A stretch of 5,579 bases of DNA from contig CAZFCK010000279.1 in assembly GCA_964517355.1 (NCBI GenBank), forward strand, positions 1 to 5,579, in the 5' to 3' direction. A model generated the notes under the pieces. That model was not told where the DNA came from. It saw nothing but the letters and a program-made list of their open reading frames with translations, and made no database searches. A program made the translations under genes and the position numbers. This DNA comes from CAZFCK01 sp964517355 (GTDB taxonomy: Bacteria; Desulfobacterota; Desulfovibrionia; Desulfovibrionales; Desulfovibrionaceae). Of this stretch, positions 1-5,532 are shown one piece after another (within the stretch, counting starts at the first letter, position 1; each line of letters begins with the position of its first letter).

Positions 1-43
1 TTTCGCGCCCGCACGACGACCAGGGGAGGCCCCTGGACGCCGG
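1..43 (+). repeat. Left copy of 43-bp terminal inverted repeat
   Basis: These 43 bases are exactly the reverse complement of positions 5533-5575. Inside is a perfect 7-bp hairpin, CCAGGGG (20-26) and CCCCTGG (30-36) around an AGG loop. The match ends sharply at position 44, apart from a few shared A residues just inside both copies. No transposase or recombinase gene lies between the copies. It could be the end of a mobile cassette, one member of a dispersed intergenic repeat family, or a repeat at which a sequence assembly stopped. The sequence alone does not decide. It is not a convincing terminator because no T-run follows the hairpin on either strand. Confidence 0.9.
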
Positions 44-138
44 AAAAACGACCGTTGTTGTCCTTAATTTTTGAATAAATACGGAATGTTATAGTATTCA
101 ATTTGCTCGGAAAATCGAACGCATTACTTGTATCAGTC

Positions 139-206
139 AAATAGTTTTGGAGATTCTTAAGAACCTTTTTCAAAAGGCTCTCAAGCCGCCGGAGACAAAA
201 CTGTTT
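139..206. other. Large imperfect hairpin in the leader
   Basis: The outer arms AAATAGTTTTG (139-149) and CAAAACTGTTT (196-206) pair over 11 positions with one T-G wobble. An inner stem pairs 156-169 with 172-185 around CCTTTT-TC-AAAAGG. It has two A-C mismatches on the + strand, and these become U-G wobbles in a minus-strand transcript, so the inner stem would pair fully if read on the minus strand. No T-run follows on either strand. Possible roles are a leftover terminator of a neighbouring gene, a small RNA structure or a repeat remnant. Its function is unknown. Confidence 0.45.
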
Positions 207-292
207 CAAGGGTAACGCGCTCTCATTCAAATCAGGCGGCCAACAGCGCAACCCGTAATTTGTCATTACAAGCATACACATAATATACGCTT

Positions 293-308
293 TTGCCTAT
301 TCAGGCAA
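293..308. promoter_or_regulatory. Perfect dyad TTGCCT-N4-AGGCAA, possible operator
   Basis: The 6-bp arms TTGCCT (293-298) and AGGCAA (303-308) are perfectly symmetric around ATTC. This is the geometry of a dimeric repressor or activator site, or of a small RNA hairpin. It lies just downstream of a weak promoter-like pair, TTGTCA (260-265) and TATACG (284-289) with 18-base spacing, so it would sit at the start point of that promoter if the promoter is real. I cannot assign a transcription factor family. Confidence 0.3.
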
Positions 309-335
309 TGGTGCTGCTCTCCCGTGCTCCCCACC

Positions 336-347
336 GCACATATGTGC
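336..347. promoter_or_regulatory. Perfect 12-bp palindrome GCACATATGTGC, possible operator
   Basis: This 12-base sequence equals its own reverse complement. It ends 43 bases before the candidate -35 box at 391-396, a distance at which an upstream activator could bind. Palindromes of this length are uncommon by chance, but one in a few hundred bases of leader is not decisive. It does not match the usual CRP or FNR half-site pattern in an obvious way. Confidence 0.3.
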
Positions 348-390
348 TAAAAATAACTCCACTAACTCTTTATTTTAATTGTATTTTTTA

Positions 391-420
391 TTGACACCCC
401 GCGTCTTGCCCGGCTAACAA
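391..420 (+). promoter_or_regulatory. Candidate sigma70-type promoter for the fdh operon
   Basis: A perfect TTGACA -35 hexamer (391-396) is followed after 18 bases by TAACAA (415-420), which matches the -10 consensus only partly. An AT-rich stretch directly upstream could act as an UP element. Transcription would begin near 427 and give an untranslated leader of about 77 bases before fdhA. I saw no sigma54-type GG-N10-GC element. The -35 match is strong and the -10 weak, so activator help is plausible. Confidence 0.45.
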
Positions 421-433
421 TCAGGGAAACGCC

Positions 434-493
434 ATGGCGAAATCCCCTGGCGTGAAAAACAGATCAAGAATTAATAAACGCATAAATCTATAA
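434..493 (+). CDS. Possible 19-residue leader peptide ORF
   Basis: An ATG at 434 opens 19 codons followed by TAA at 491-493. The peptide would be short and strongly basic, with seven Lys or Arg residues. The ATG lies inside the palindrome CGCCATGGCG (430-439). The stop codon overlaps the AAGGAGG ribosome binding site of fdhA (492-498), an arrangement seen in translationally coupled leaders. A weak AGGG (423-426) stands 7 bases upstream of the ATG. Against it: that AGGG would lie at or before the start point of the best promoter candidate, and a 19-codon open frame is easily found by chance. It is listed as a possibility only. Confidence 0.15.
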   Translation: MAKSPGVKNRSRINKRINL

Positions 494-498
494 GGAGG
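492..498 (+). promoter_or_regulatory. Ribosome binding site of fdhA
   Basis: AAGGAGG is a near-perfect anti-16S match, 5 bases before the ATG at 504. It fixes the start, which also places the twin-arginine signal at the very N-terminus. Confidence 0.85.
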
Positions 499-503
499 CT
501 TGT

Positions 504-3500
504 ATGGAATGCTCACGTCGTGGATTCCTGAAGCTGACCGGTGCGGGTGTCGTCGGTTTGTCACTGGGGCAGCTTGGGCTGGACTTGAAAACAGCTTCGG
601 CCTACGCCGCGGGGCTGAAAATCGAGGGGGCCAAGGAGTCCATCTCGGTGTGCCCGTTTTGTTCTTGCGGGTGCAACTTTCTCGTGCATGTCAAGGACGG
701 CAAAATCGTTTCAACGGAAGGCGATCCCGACTATCCGGTGAGCGAAGGCGCTCTGTGCGCCAAAGGTGCGGCCATGTTCACCATGCACGTGGGAGAGCAT
801 CGCATTGAAAAGCCCCTGTACCGCGCCCCTCACAGCGACAAATGGGAGGAAAAGGACTGGGACTGGATGCTGGACCGCATCGCGCGCCGCATCAAGGACA
901 CCCGGGACAAGTACTTTATCGAAAAGAACGAGAAGGGACAGGTGGTGAACCGCCTGGAAGCGGTGTTCCAGGCCGGCACCTCGCAGATGGACAACGAGGA
1001 GTGCGCGGTACACCATCAGATGCTGCGCGCCCTGGGCGTGGTGAACATGGACCACCAGGCCCGCATCTGCCACAGCGCCACCGTGCCGGCCCTGGCGGAG
1101 TCCTTTGGCCGCGGCGCGATGACCAATCACTGGATCGACATCAAGAACGCCAACGCCATCCTGATCATGGGCGGCAAGGCCGCGGAAAACCACCCCATAT
1201 CCTTCAAGTGGGTGCTCAAAGCCAAGGCCAAGGGCGCGACCGTGATGCACGTGGACCCGGTGTTCAACCGGACCTCGGCCCGGGCGAATTTCCACGTTCC
1301 CATCCGCTCCGGCACGGACATCGCCTTCCTGGGCGGCATGATCAGTTATATCATCAACAACGACAAATACTTCAAGGAATACGTCGTCAACTACACCAAC
1401 GCTCCGCTGCTGGTGAACCCGGAGTTCGGGTTCAACGACGGCCTGTTCACCGGTTACGATCCCAATACACGGACCTACGACAAGAGCACCTGGACCTTCC
1501 AGATGGACGAGAAGGGCGTTCCCAAGCGCGACGAAACCCTGCAGGACCCCAACTGCGTCTTCCAGTTGCTGAAGAAACACTACTCCCGCTACGTGCTGGA
1601 CAACGTTTCCGAAATAACCGGCGTGCCCAAGGACAAGATTCTCAAGGTCTATGAGACATTCTCCGCCACAGGCGTACCGGACAAGGCGGGCACGGTGATG
1701 TACGCCCTGGGGTGGACGCAGCATACCGTGGGCGTGCAGATCATCCGCACCAGCGCCATGATCCAGCTGCTGCTGGGCAACATCGGCGTGGCCGGCGGCG
1801 GCATCAACGCCCTGCGCGGCGAGCCCAACGTGCAGGGCTCCACGGACCAGGCCATTCTCTGGCACATCCTCCCCGGGTATCACCCCGTGCCAAAGGCGGG
1901 GCAGGATACCCTCGCACAATACCTCGAAGCTTGCACGCCCGTGTCCAAGGATCCCAAGAGCGCCAACTGGTGGCAGAACCGCCCCAAATATATGATCAGC
2001 CTGCTCAAGGCCTGGTACGGCGACGCCGCGACCAAGGAAAACGGCTTCGGATACGGCTGGGTGCCCAAGTGCGATCCGGGCCAGGACTACTCCTACCTCT
2101 TCTTCTACGATCGCATGTACAAAGACCTGATCAAGGGCGGCTTCGTCTTCGCCCACAATCCCTGCCAAAGCGTGCCCAACACCCACAAGGTCCGCAAGGC
2201 CATGGACAATCTGGAGTGGCTCGTGGTGGGCGAGATTCACCACACCGAGACCTCGGACAACTGGCGGCGTCCCGGTGTCGATCCGAAGGATGTGAAGACC
2301 GAAGTCTTCCTGCTGCCTTCGGCCCAGCGTGGAGAGAAGGACGGTTCCGTCACCAACAGCGGCCGCTGGCTGCTCTGGCATTACAAGGCCGTGGACCCCA
2401 TCGGCCAGTGCCGGACCATGGGCGACATGCTCGTGGACATCATGAACCGCGTTAAAACGTTGTACGTCAAGGAAGGCGGTGCCTTTCCCGAACCGCTGGT
2501 GAACATGAACTGGCCCGAGAAGTACGACGCCGAGGCCGTGGCCAAGATGAACAACGGCTACTTCACCATGGATGCCGAGGTGAAAGGCAAGGCCTACGGC
2601 AAGGGGCAGCAGGTGCCGAGCTTCACCGCCCTGGCGGACGACGGTTCCACGGCTTGCTACAACTGGCTCTTCAGCGGCAGTTTCACGGAGGAAGACGGCA
2701 ACAAGGGCAAACGCCGCGATCTGTCGCAAGACGAGATGGATGCCAAGCTGGGCCTGTTCCCGAACTTCTCCTGGGCCTGGCCCGTCAACAGGCGCATTCT
2801 CTACAACCGCGCCTCCGTCGATCCCAACGGCAAGCCCTGGAACCCCGACATGCCGGTCATCAGTTGGACGGGCCAGGCCTGGGAGGGCGACGTGCCCGAC
2901 GGCGGCTGGCCCCCCATGGCGCAGGAGAACGGCAAGTACCCCTTCATCATGCACACCCACGGTTTTGGCCAGCTGTTCGGGCCGGGACGTGTGGAGGGGC
3001 CCTTCCCCGAGCATTACGAGCCCGTGGAAACGCCCGTCACGAGTCACCCCTTCTCCAAGCAGCTCAACAGCCCCTGCTACAAGTTCGTGAAAAGCGACAT
3101 GGACAAGCTCGCGCCTCCCGCGGATCCCACGTATCCGATTGTGCTGACGACCTACGCCGTAACCGAACATTGGTGCGGCGGCGCCGAAACGCGCAACACG
3201 CCCAACCTGCTGGAAGCCGAGCCCCAGATCTTCGTGGAAATCAGCCATGAACTGGCCAAGGAAAGGGGTATCGAAAACGGAGACGTGGTCGTCGTGGAGA
3301 GCATCCGCGGCGCGGTGGAAGCCGTGGCCATGGTCACCGTGCGCTTGACGCCGTTCACCATTCAGGGGCGCACGGTTCATGAAATCGGCATGCCCTACAG
3401 TTTCGGCTGGACAACCCCGGGCTGCGGCGATGCGACCAACCGGCTGACGCCCTCCGTGGGCGATTCCAATACCGGCATTCCCGAGTACAAATGCTGCCTC

Positions 3501-3545
3501 GTCAACATCAGGAAGGCCGACAAGGTCACCGAACTGAACCGCTGA
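504..3545 (+). CDS. fdhA: Periplasmic formate dehydrogenase, catalytic alpha subunit (cysteine form)
   Basis: The 1013-residue protein is a DMSO-reductase-superfamily formate dehydrogenase that interconverts formate and CO2 at a bis-MGD molybdenum or tungsten centre. It opens with a Tat signal (SRRGFLK at residues 4-10, hydrophobic stretch, likely cleavage near ASAYA at 31-35), so the mature enzyme is periplasmic. Cys50, Cys53, Cys57 and Cys85 form the [4Fe-4S] motif. Lys87 matches the conserved lysine between cluster and pterin. The active-site motif ARICHS puts Cys189 (TGC at 1068-1070) and His190 where most relatives have selenocysteine-His. Further family landmarks are ENHPIS (228-233), a cofactor-binding DPVFNR (251-256), GNIGVAGGG and RGEPNVQGSTD in the middle, and a C-terminal dinucleotide-binding domain beginning about TYPIVLTTY. 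Length is close to that of Desulfovibrio FdhA proteins. fdhB follows after 23 bases. The metal cannot be told from sequence. Formate dehydrogenase is near certain; the physiological direction is not. Confidence 0.95.
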   Translation: MECSRRGFLKLTGAGVVGLSLGQLGLDLKTASAYAAGLKIEGAKESISVCPFCSCGCNFLVHVKDGKIVSTEGDPDYPVSEGALCAKGAAMFTMHVGEHRIEKPLYRAPHSDKWEEKDWDWMLDRIARRIKDTRDKYFIEKNEKGQVVNRLEAVFQAGTSQMDNEECAVHHQMLRALGVVNMDHQARICHSATVPALAESFGRGAMTNHWIDIKNANAILIMGGKAAENHPISFKWVLKAKAKGATVMHVDPVFNRTSARANFHVPIRSGTDIAFLGGMISYIINNDKYFKEYVVNYTNAPLLVNPEFGFNDGLFTGYDPNTRTYDKSTWTFQMDEKGVPKRDETLQDPNCVFQLLKKHYSRYVLDNVSEITGVPKDKILKVYETFSATGVPDKAGTVMYALGWTQHTVGVQIIRTSAMIQLLLGNIGVAGGGINALRGEPNVQGSTDQAILWHILPGYHPVPKAGQDTLAQYLEACTPVSKDPKSANWWQNRPKYMISLLKAWYGDAATKENGFGYGWVPKCDPGQDYSYLFFYDRMYKDLIKGGFVFAHNPCQSVPNTHKVRKAMDNLEWLVVGEIHHTETSDNWRRPGVDPKDVKTEVFLLPSAQRGEKDGSVTNSGRWLLWHYKAVDPIGQCRTMGDMLVDIMNRVKTLYVKEGGAFPEPLVNMNWPEKYDAEAVAKMNNGYFTMDAEVKGKAYGKGQQVPSFTALADDGSTACYNWLFSGSFTEEDGNKGKRRDLSQDEMDAKLGLFPNFSWAWPVNRRILYNRASVDPNGKPWNPDMPVISWTGQAWEGDVPDGGWPPMAQENGKYPFIMHTHGFGQLFGPGRVEGPFPEHYEPVETPVTSHPFSKQLNSPCYKFVKSDMDKLAPPADPTYPIVLTTYAVTEHWCGGAETRNTPNLLEAEPQIFVEISHELAKERGIENGDVVVVESIRGAVEAVAMVTVRLTPFTIQGRTVHEIGMPYSFGWTTPGCGDATNRLTPSVGDSNTGIPEYKCCLVNIRKADKVTELNR

Positions 3546-3557
3546 CGGCTGCGCAAC

Positions 3558-3564
3558 AGGAGGT
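3558..3564 (+). promoter_or_regulatory. Ribosome binding site deciding the fdhB start
   Basis: AGGAGGT lies 4 bases before the ATG at 3569. The frame is open further upstream to an ATG at 3491, but those extra 26 codons overlap the end of fdhA and encode no family sequence. The 3569 start puts the first cluster motif near the N-terminus, as expected for this family. Confidence 0.9.
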
Positions 3565-3568
3565 AGAC

Positions 3569-4300
3569 ATGCCCAAGGCATTTTTTATCGACACGACTAG
3601 ATGCACCGCCTGCAGAGGCTGCCAGATCGCCTGCAAGGAGTGGAACGAGCTGAAACCCAACAGCACCCTGCAACAGGGGACGCACCAAAATCCCCCGGAC
3701 CTGAACCCGAACAATTACAAGCTCGTGCGGTTCAGCGAGTTTAAGGACGACGAGGGCGTTGTGCGCTGGAACTTCTTCCCGGATCAGTGCCGGCACTGCG
3801 TGAACCCGCCCTGTCTATACGCGGCCGACGCCTTTGTGCAAGGCGCGGTGATCCAGGACCCGGACACGGGCGCGGTGGTCTATACTGAAAAGACCAAGGA
3901 ATTGCCGCAGGAGGCCTTCGAGCAGATGCGTTCCGACTGCCCCTTCGACATTCCCAGGCGCGCAGAAGCCGGCGGCCTTGTGGTCAAATGCGACATGTGC
4001 ATCGACCGTGTGAAAAACGACATGCTGCCCATGTGCGTGAAAACGTGCTGCACCGGCACCATGAACTTCGGCGAGCGCGACGAGATGATCAAACTGGCCA
4101 ATGAACGGCTGGCCGAGGTCAAGAAGGAGTTCCCCGAAGCCACGCTCAATGATGTTGATTTCGTCTCGGTGATCTATCTTATGGCCTTCAAGCCCGATCG
4201 CTACTGGAAAAACGCCGTGGCCTACGCTGCGCCCATGCTGAGCAGGCAGCAGCTTTTCGCAAAACTGACGTCGCCGGTCCGCAACTCCTTCCGCGGATAA
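3569..4300 (+). CDS. fdhB: Formate dehydrogenase iron-sulfur beta subunit
   Basis: The 243-residue ferredoxin-like subunit carries electrons from FdhA to an external acceptor. Twelve cysteines can be grouped into three [4Fe-4S] sites: Cys12, 15, 18 and 22 (CxxCxxCxxxC); Cys74, 77, 82 with Cys124 of DCPFDIP; and Cys141, 144, 156, 160 (KCDMCIDRV and MCVKTC). The grouping follows the pattern of Desulfovibrio FdhB proteins and is inferred, not proven. There is no signal peptide and no hydrophobic C-terminal helix, unlike the membrane-anchored beta subunit of E. coli FDH-N. The protein is therefore probably exported with FdhA as a folded Tat passenger and stays soluble. An oddity is Cys161 directly after Cys160: the usual CPTGT motif reads CCTGT. 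The gene ends with TAA at 4298-4300, 65 bases before the preferred fdhE start. Confidence 0.93.
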   Translation: MPKAFFIDTTRCTACRGCQIACKEWNELKPNSTLQQGTHQNPPDLNPNNYKLVRFSEFKDDEGVVRWNFFPDQCRHCVNPPCLYAADAFVQGAVIQDPDTGAVVYTEKTKELPQEAFEQMRSDCPFDIPRRAEAGGLVVKCDMCIDRVKNDMLPMCVKTCCTGTMNFGERDEMIKLANERLAEVKKEFPEATLNDVDFVSVIYLMAFKPDRYWKNAVAYAAPMLSRQQLFAKLTSPVRNSFRG

Positions 4301-4310
4301 TGCAAACACG

Positions 4311-4341
4311 GGGGCGCGGGGGCACGCTGCCTCCGCGCCCC
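4311..4341 (+). terminator. GC-rich hairpin between fdhB and fdhE (attenuator or RNA stabiliser)
   Basis: Positions 4311-4324 pair with 4328-4341 over 14 positions, 13 Watson-Crick and one G-U (4320 with 4332), around a CGC loop. The stem is almost entirely G-C. It is followed by AATAAAATAC rather than a T-run, so it is not a classical intrinsic terminator. Its place between structural and accessory genes suggests partial termination, RNA processing or protection of the upstream mRNA 3' end, which would keep fdhE below fdhAB. That role is inferred; the stem itself is seen directly. Confidence 0.6.
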
Positions 4342-4365
4342 AATAAAATACTTATGGAGTCCAGA

Positions 4366-5325
4366 ATGCCAGTCCACATGCAGGAGCAAAGAGCGGAAAC
4401 CACGGAGCGCCACATCCGGGCAATGACCCGGGAAAAACCCGAACTAGAGTCCCTGATCGCCGCTTTCGGGCAGGTTCAGGCCGCCATAGACCACTGCCGC
4501 GCGACCCTGCCGCAGCCGGACGTGGCTGCCGTGTCCCTGGACACCAGGCTTGTGCGCGCAGGGATTCCTCTTCTGGAGCAACCTGGCGCAATATCCATCG
4601 TATTTCATCTGGAAACCGCCGCTCTCATGCTGCTGCCCATTCTGGCGGACATTTTTCCACCCCTTGCGTCCAAACTGGAAATGCTGGAAAAGAACCTTCA
4701 CGAATCCGCAACGCTGCGGCTCTTCGACAATCTGCTTGCCTTTGGAGACGAGGCGTTGTTGCAGAAGGCGGCGCAAAGATGCGGCATGGACGGCACCGTC
4801 CTTGCTTACGTCCTCGAATGCCTGGCACGGCCCGCGCTGGAAAACGCCGCAACAGCCCTGGCGCCGCTCTTTGCGGACGTACCCTGGAATTTTTGGAACA
4901 AGGGGCGTTGCCCGATCTGCGGCAGCAAGCCCTCCATGTCTCTGTTGCGCCCCGGCCAGCAGGAGCCGACAGAATTCCTGAAAAACAGCTCGGCCCAACG
5001 CTGGTTGTGCTGTTCGGCATGCGCCCACACCTGGCGTTTCAGCAGAACGCTCTGCCCTGAATGCGGCGCCGATAAACAGAACGATCGTGAATATTTCCAC
5101 GTTGCCGATAAAAACCTGGAGCGCGTGGAACTGTGCCCCAACTGCAACCATTACCTGCTGACCATGGACATCCGGGAGCGTCTCAGTCCGCTGGACCACC
5201 GGCTCGCGCCCCTGGGGCTGGTGCATCTGGACATCCTGGCCCGGCAACAGGGGTATGCGCCCATTGTGCTGCGCCCGTGGAATCTGCTGGAATCCGGTAT
5301 TGCGGTCGAGAGCCGGCTCTGTTGA
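4366..5325 (+). CDS. fdhE: Formate dehydrogenase accessory protein FdhE
   Basis: The 319-residue protein resembles FdhE, a cytoplasmic factor needed to make active respiratory formate dehydrogenases; in E. coli it is a rubredoxin-type metal-binding protein that binds the catalytic subunit. The N-terminal half is mostly helical and poorly conserved in appearance. The C-terminal half has four CxxC pairs: Cys182/185 (RCPICGSKP), Cys216/219 (WLCCSACAHTW), Cys230/233 (LCPECGA) and Cys257/260 (LCPNCNHY). The order and the aromatic residues around them are characteristic of the family, and the length is close to the roughly 309 residues of E. coli FdhE. I chose ATG 4366 because GGAG (4356-4359) precedes it at 6 bases. 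In-frame ATGs at 4300 and 4354 exist, but the first has no ribosome binding site and would translate the hairpin; ATG 4378 is also possible. The gene is co-directional and presumably co-transcribed with fdhAB. Confidence 0.88.
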   Translation: MPVHMQEQRAETTERHIRAMTREKPELESLIAAFGQVQAAIDHCRATLPQPDVAAVSLDTRLVRAGIPLLEQPGAISIVFHLETAALMLLPILADIFPPLASKLEMLEKNLHESATLRLFDNLLAFGDEALLQKAAQRCGMDGTVLAYVLECLARPALENAATALAPLFADVPWNFWNKGRCPICGSKPSMSLLRPGQQEPTEFLKNSSAQRWLCCSACAHTWRFSRTLCPECGADKQNDREYFHVADKNLERVELCPNCNHYLLTMDIRERLSPLDHRLAPLGLVHLDILARQQGYAPIVLRPWNLLESGIAVESRLC

Positions 5326-5345
5326 ATGTTCGGTCCATCTTGTTT

Positions 5346-5393
5346 GCCGGATGCCTCATTTCCTCCCCTGGCGGAAGGAATGGGGCATCCGGC
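5346..5393 (+). terminator. Probable operon terminator hairpin
   Basis: The arms 5346-5366 and 5373-5393 begin with a perfect 10-bp stem (GCCGGATGCC with GGCATCCGGC) and pair over most of 21 positions, with two U-G wobbles and one C-A mismatch, around a 6-base loop. It starts 21 bases after the fdhE stop. The following sequence, CCGGGATTACTCTTT, has only a weak and late T-rich stretch, so termination may be inefficient or Rho-assisted. Nothing comparable follows it on the minus strand. Confidence 0.65.
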
Positions 5394-5532
5394 CCGGGAT
5401 TACTCTTTGCGTAACCGTCAAGCCGGCCGTATCTTATACCATTTCCCATTGCTTCCCTAGGCAATTCGACTTTCTGAGCAGAGTTTTTGTCATAACATTC
5501 TGCATTCGTAAAAAAATAATATTGTCCTTTTA
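5394..5532. other. Gene-free AT-rich tail
   Basis: No protein or RNA gene is seen. There is a small dyad, ATTGC with GCAAT (about 5449-5466), and an AT-rich stretch rich in A-runs (5484-5532) that ends directly at the right inverted repeat. Promoter-like hexamers occur by chance in such sequence, but no well-spaced pair was found on either strand. Confidence 0.5.

Larger units (their letters stand above)
44..503. other. Gene-free regulatory leader upstream of fdhA
   Basis: No convincing protein gene or structured RNA gene is seen here, apart from a possible 19-codon leader ORF near the end. The stretch is clearly more AT-rich than the genes and holds many dyads: TTGAATA (71-77) with TATTCAA (95-101); TTCTTAAGAA (154-163); a large imperfect hairpin at 139-206; GGGT/GCGC arms (210-220) facing GCGC/ACCC arms (246-254); TTGCCT-ATTC-AGGCAA (293-308); GCACATATGTGC (336-347); and CGCCATGGCG (430-439). 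An AT-rich run at about 348-390 sits just before a TTGACA box. A control region for the fdh operon is the simplest reading. I recognise no specific regulator site. Confidence 0.7.

Noticed and set aside
61..101. Promoter-like elements around TTGAAT (71) and TATAGT (90)
   Set aside because: The spacing between the hexamers is only 13 bases, and no gene follows closely. The TTGAATA/TATTCAA dyad is kept only as part of the leader description.
291..300. Possible sigma54 -12 element (TTTTGCC)
   Set aside because: There is no GG pair 10 bases upstream of the GC, so the -24 element is missing.
500..808. 102-codon + strand frame beginning just before fdhA
   Set aside because: It overlaps the Tat signal and cluster region of fdhA in another frame, its product is Arg/Gly-rich without a motif, and the ribosome binding site is better spaced for the ATG at 504.
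3491..3568. Upstream extension of fdhB to ATG 3491
   Set aside because: The extra 26 residues overlap the fdhA end and look unlike the family; AGGAGGT directly precedes ATG 3569.
711..3581. Very long minus-strand open frame (956 codons) opposite fdhA
   Set aside because: Its product is a low-complexity His/Gly/Val/Ala-rich translation with no domain, typical of the antisense of a GC-rich gene with strong third-base bias. fdhA on the + strand is unmistakable.
4300..4365. Start of fdhE at the ATG overlapping the fdhB stop codon (4300)
   Set aside because: There is no ribosome binding site before it, the added 22 residues are an Arg/Gly/Pro-rich translation of the hairpin, and ATG 4366 has a well-placed GGAG and gives a normal FdhE length. 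Stop-start coupling remains a minor possibility.
5362..5371. CCTCCCCTGG shared by the terminator hairpin and the right repeat (5547-5556)
   Set aside because: Ten bases of C/T-rich identity in GC-rich DNA is weak, and the surrounding sequence does not match, so a truncated third repeat copy is not supported.
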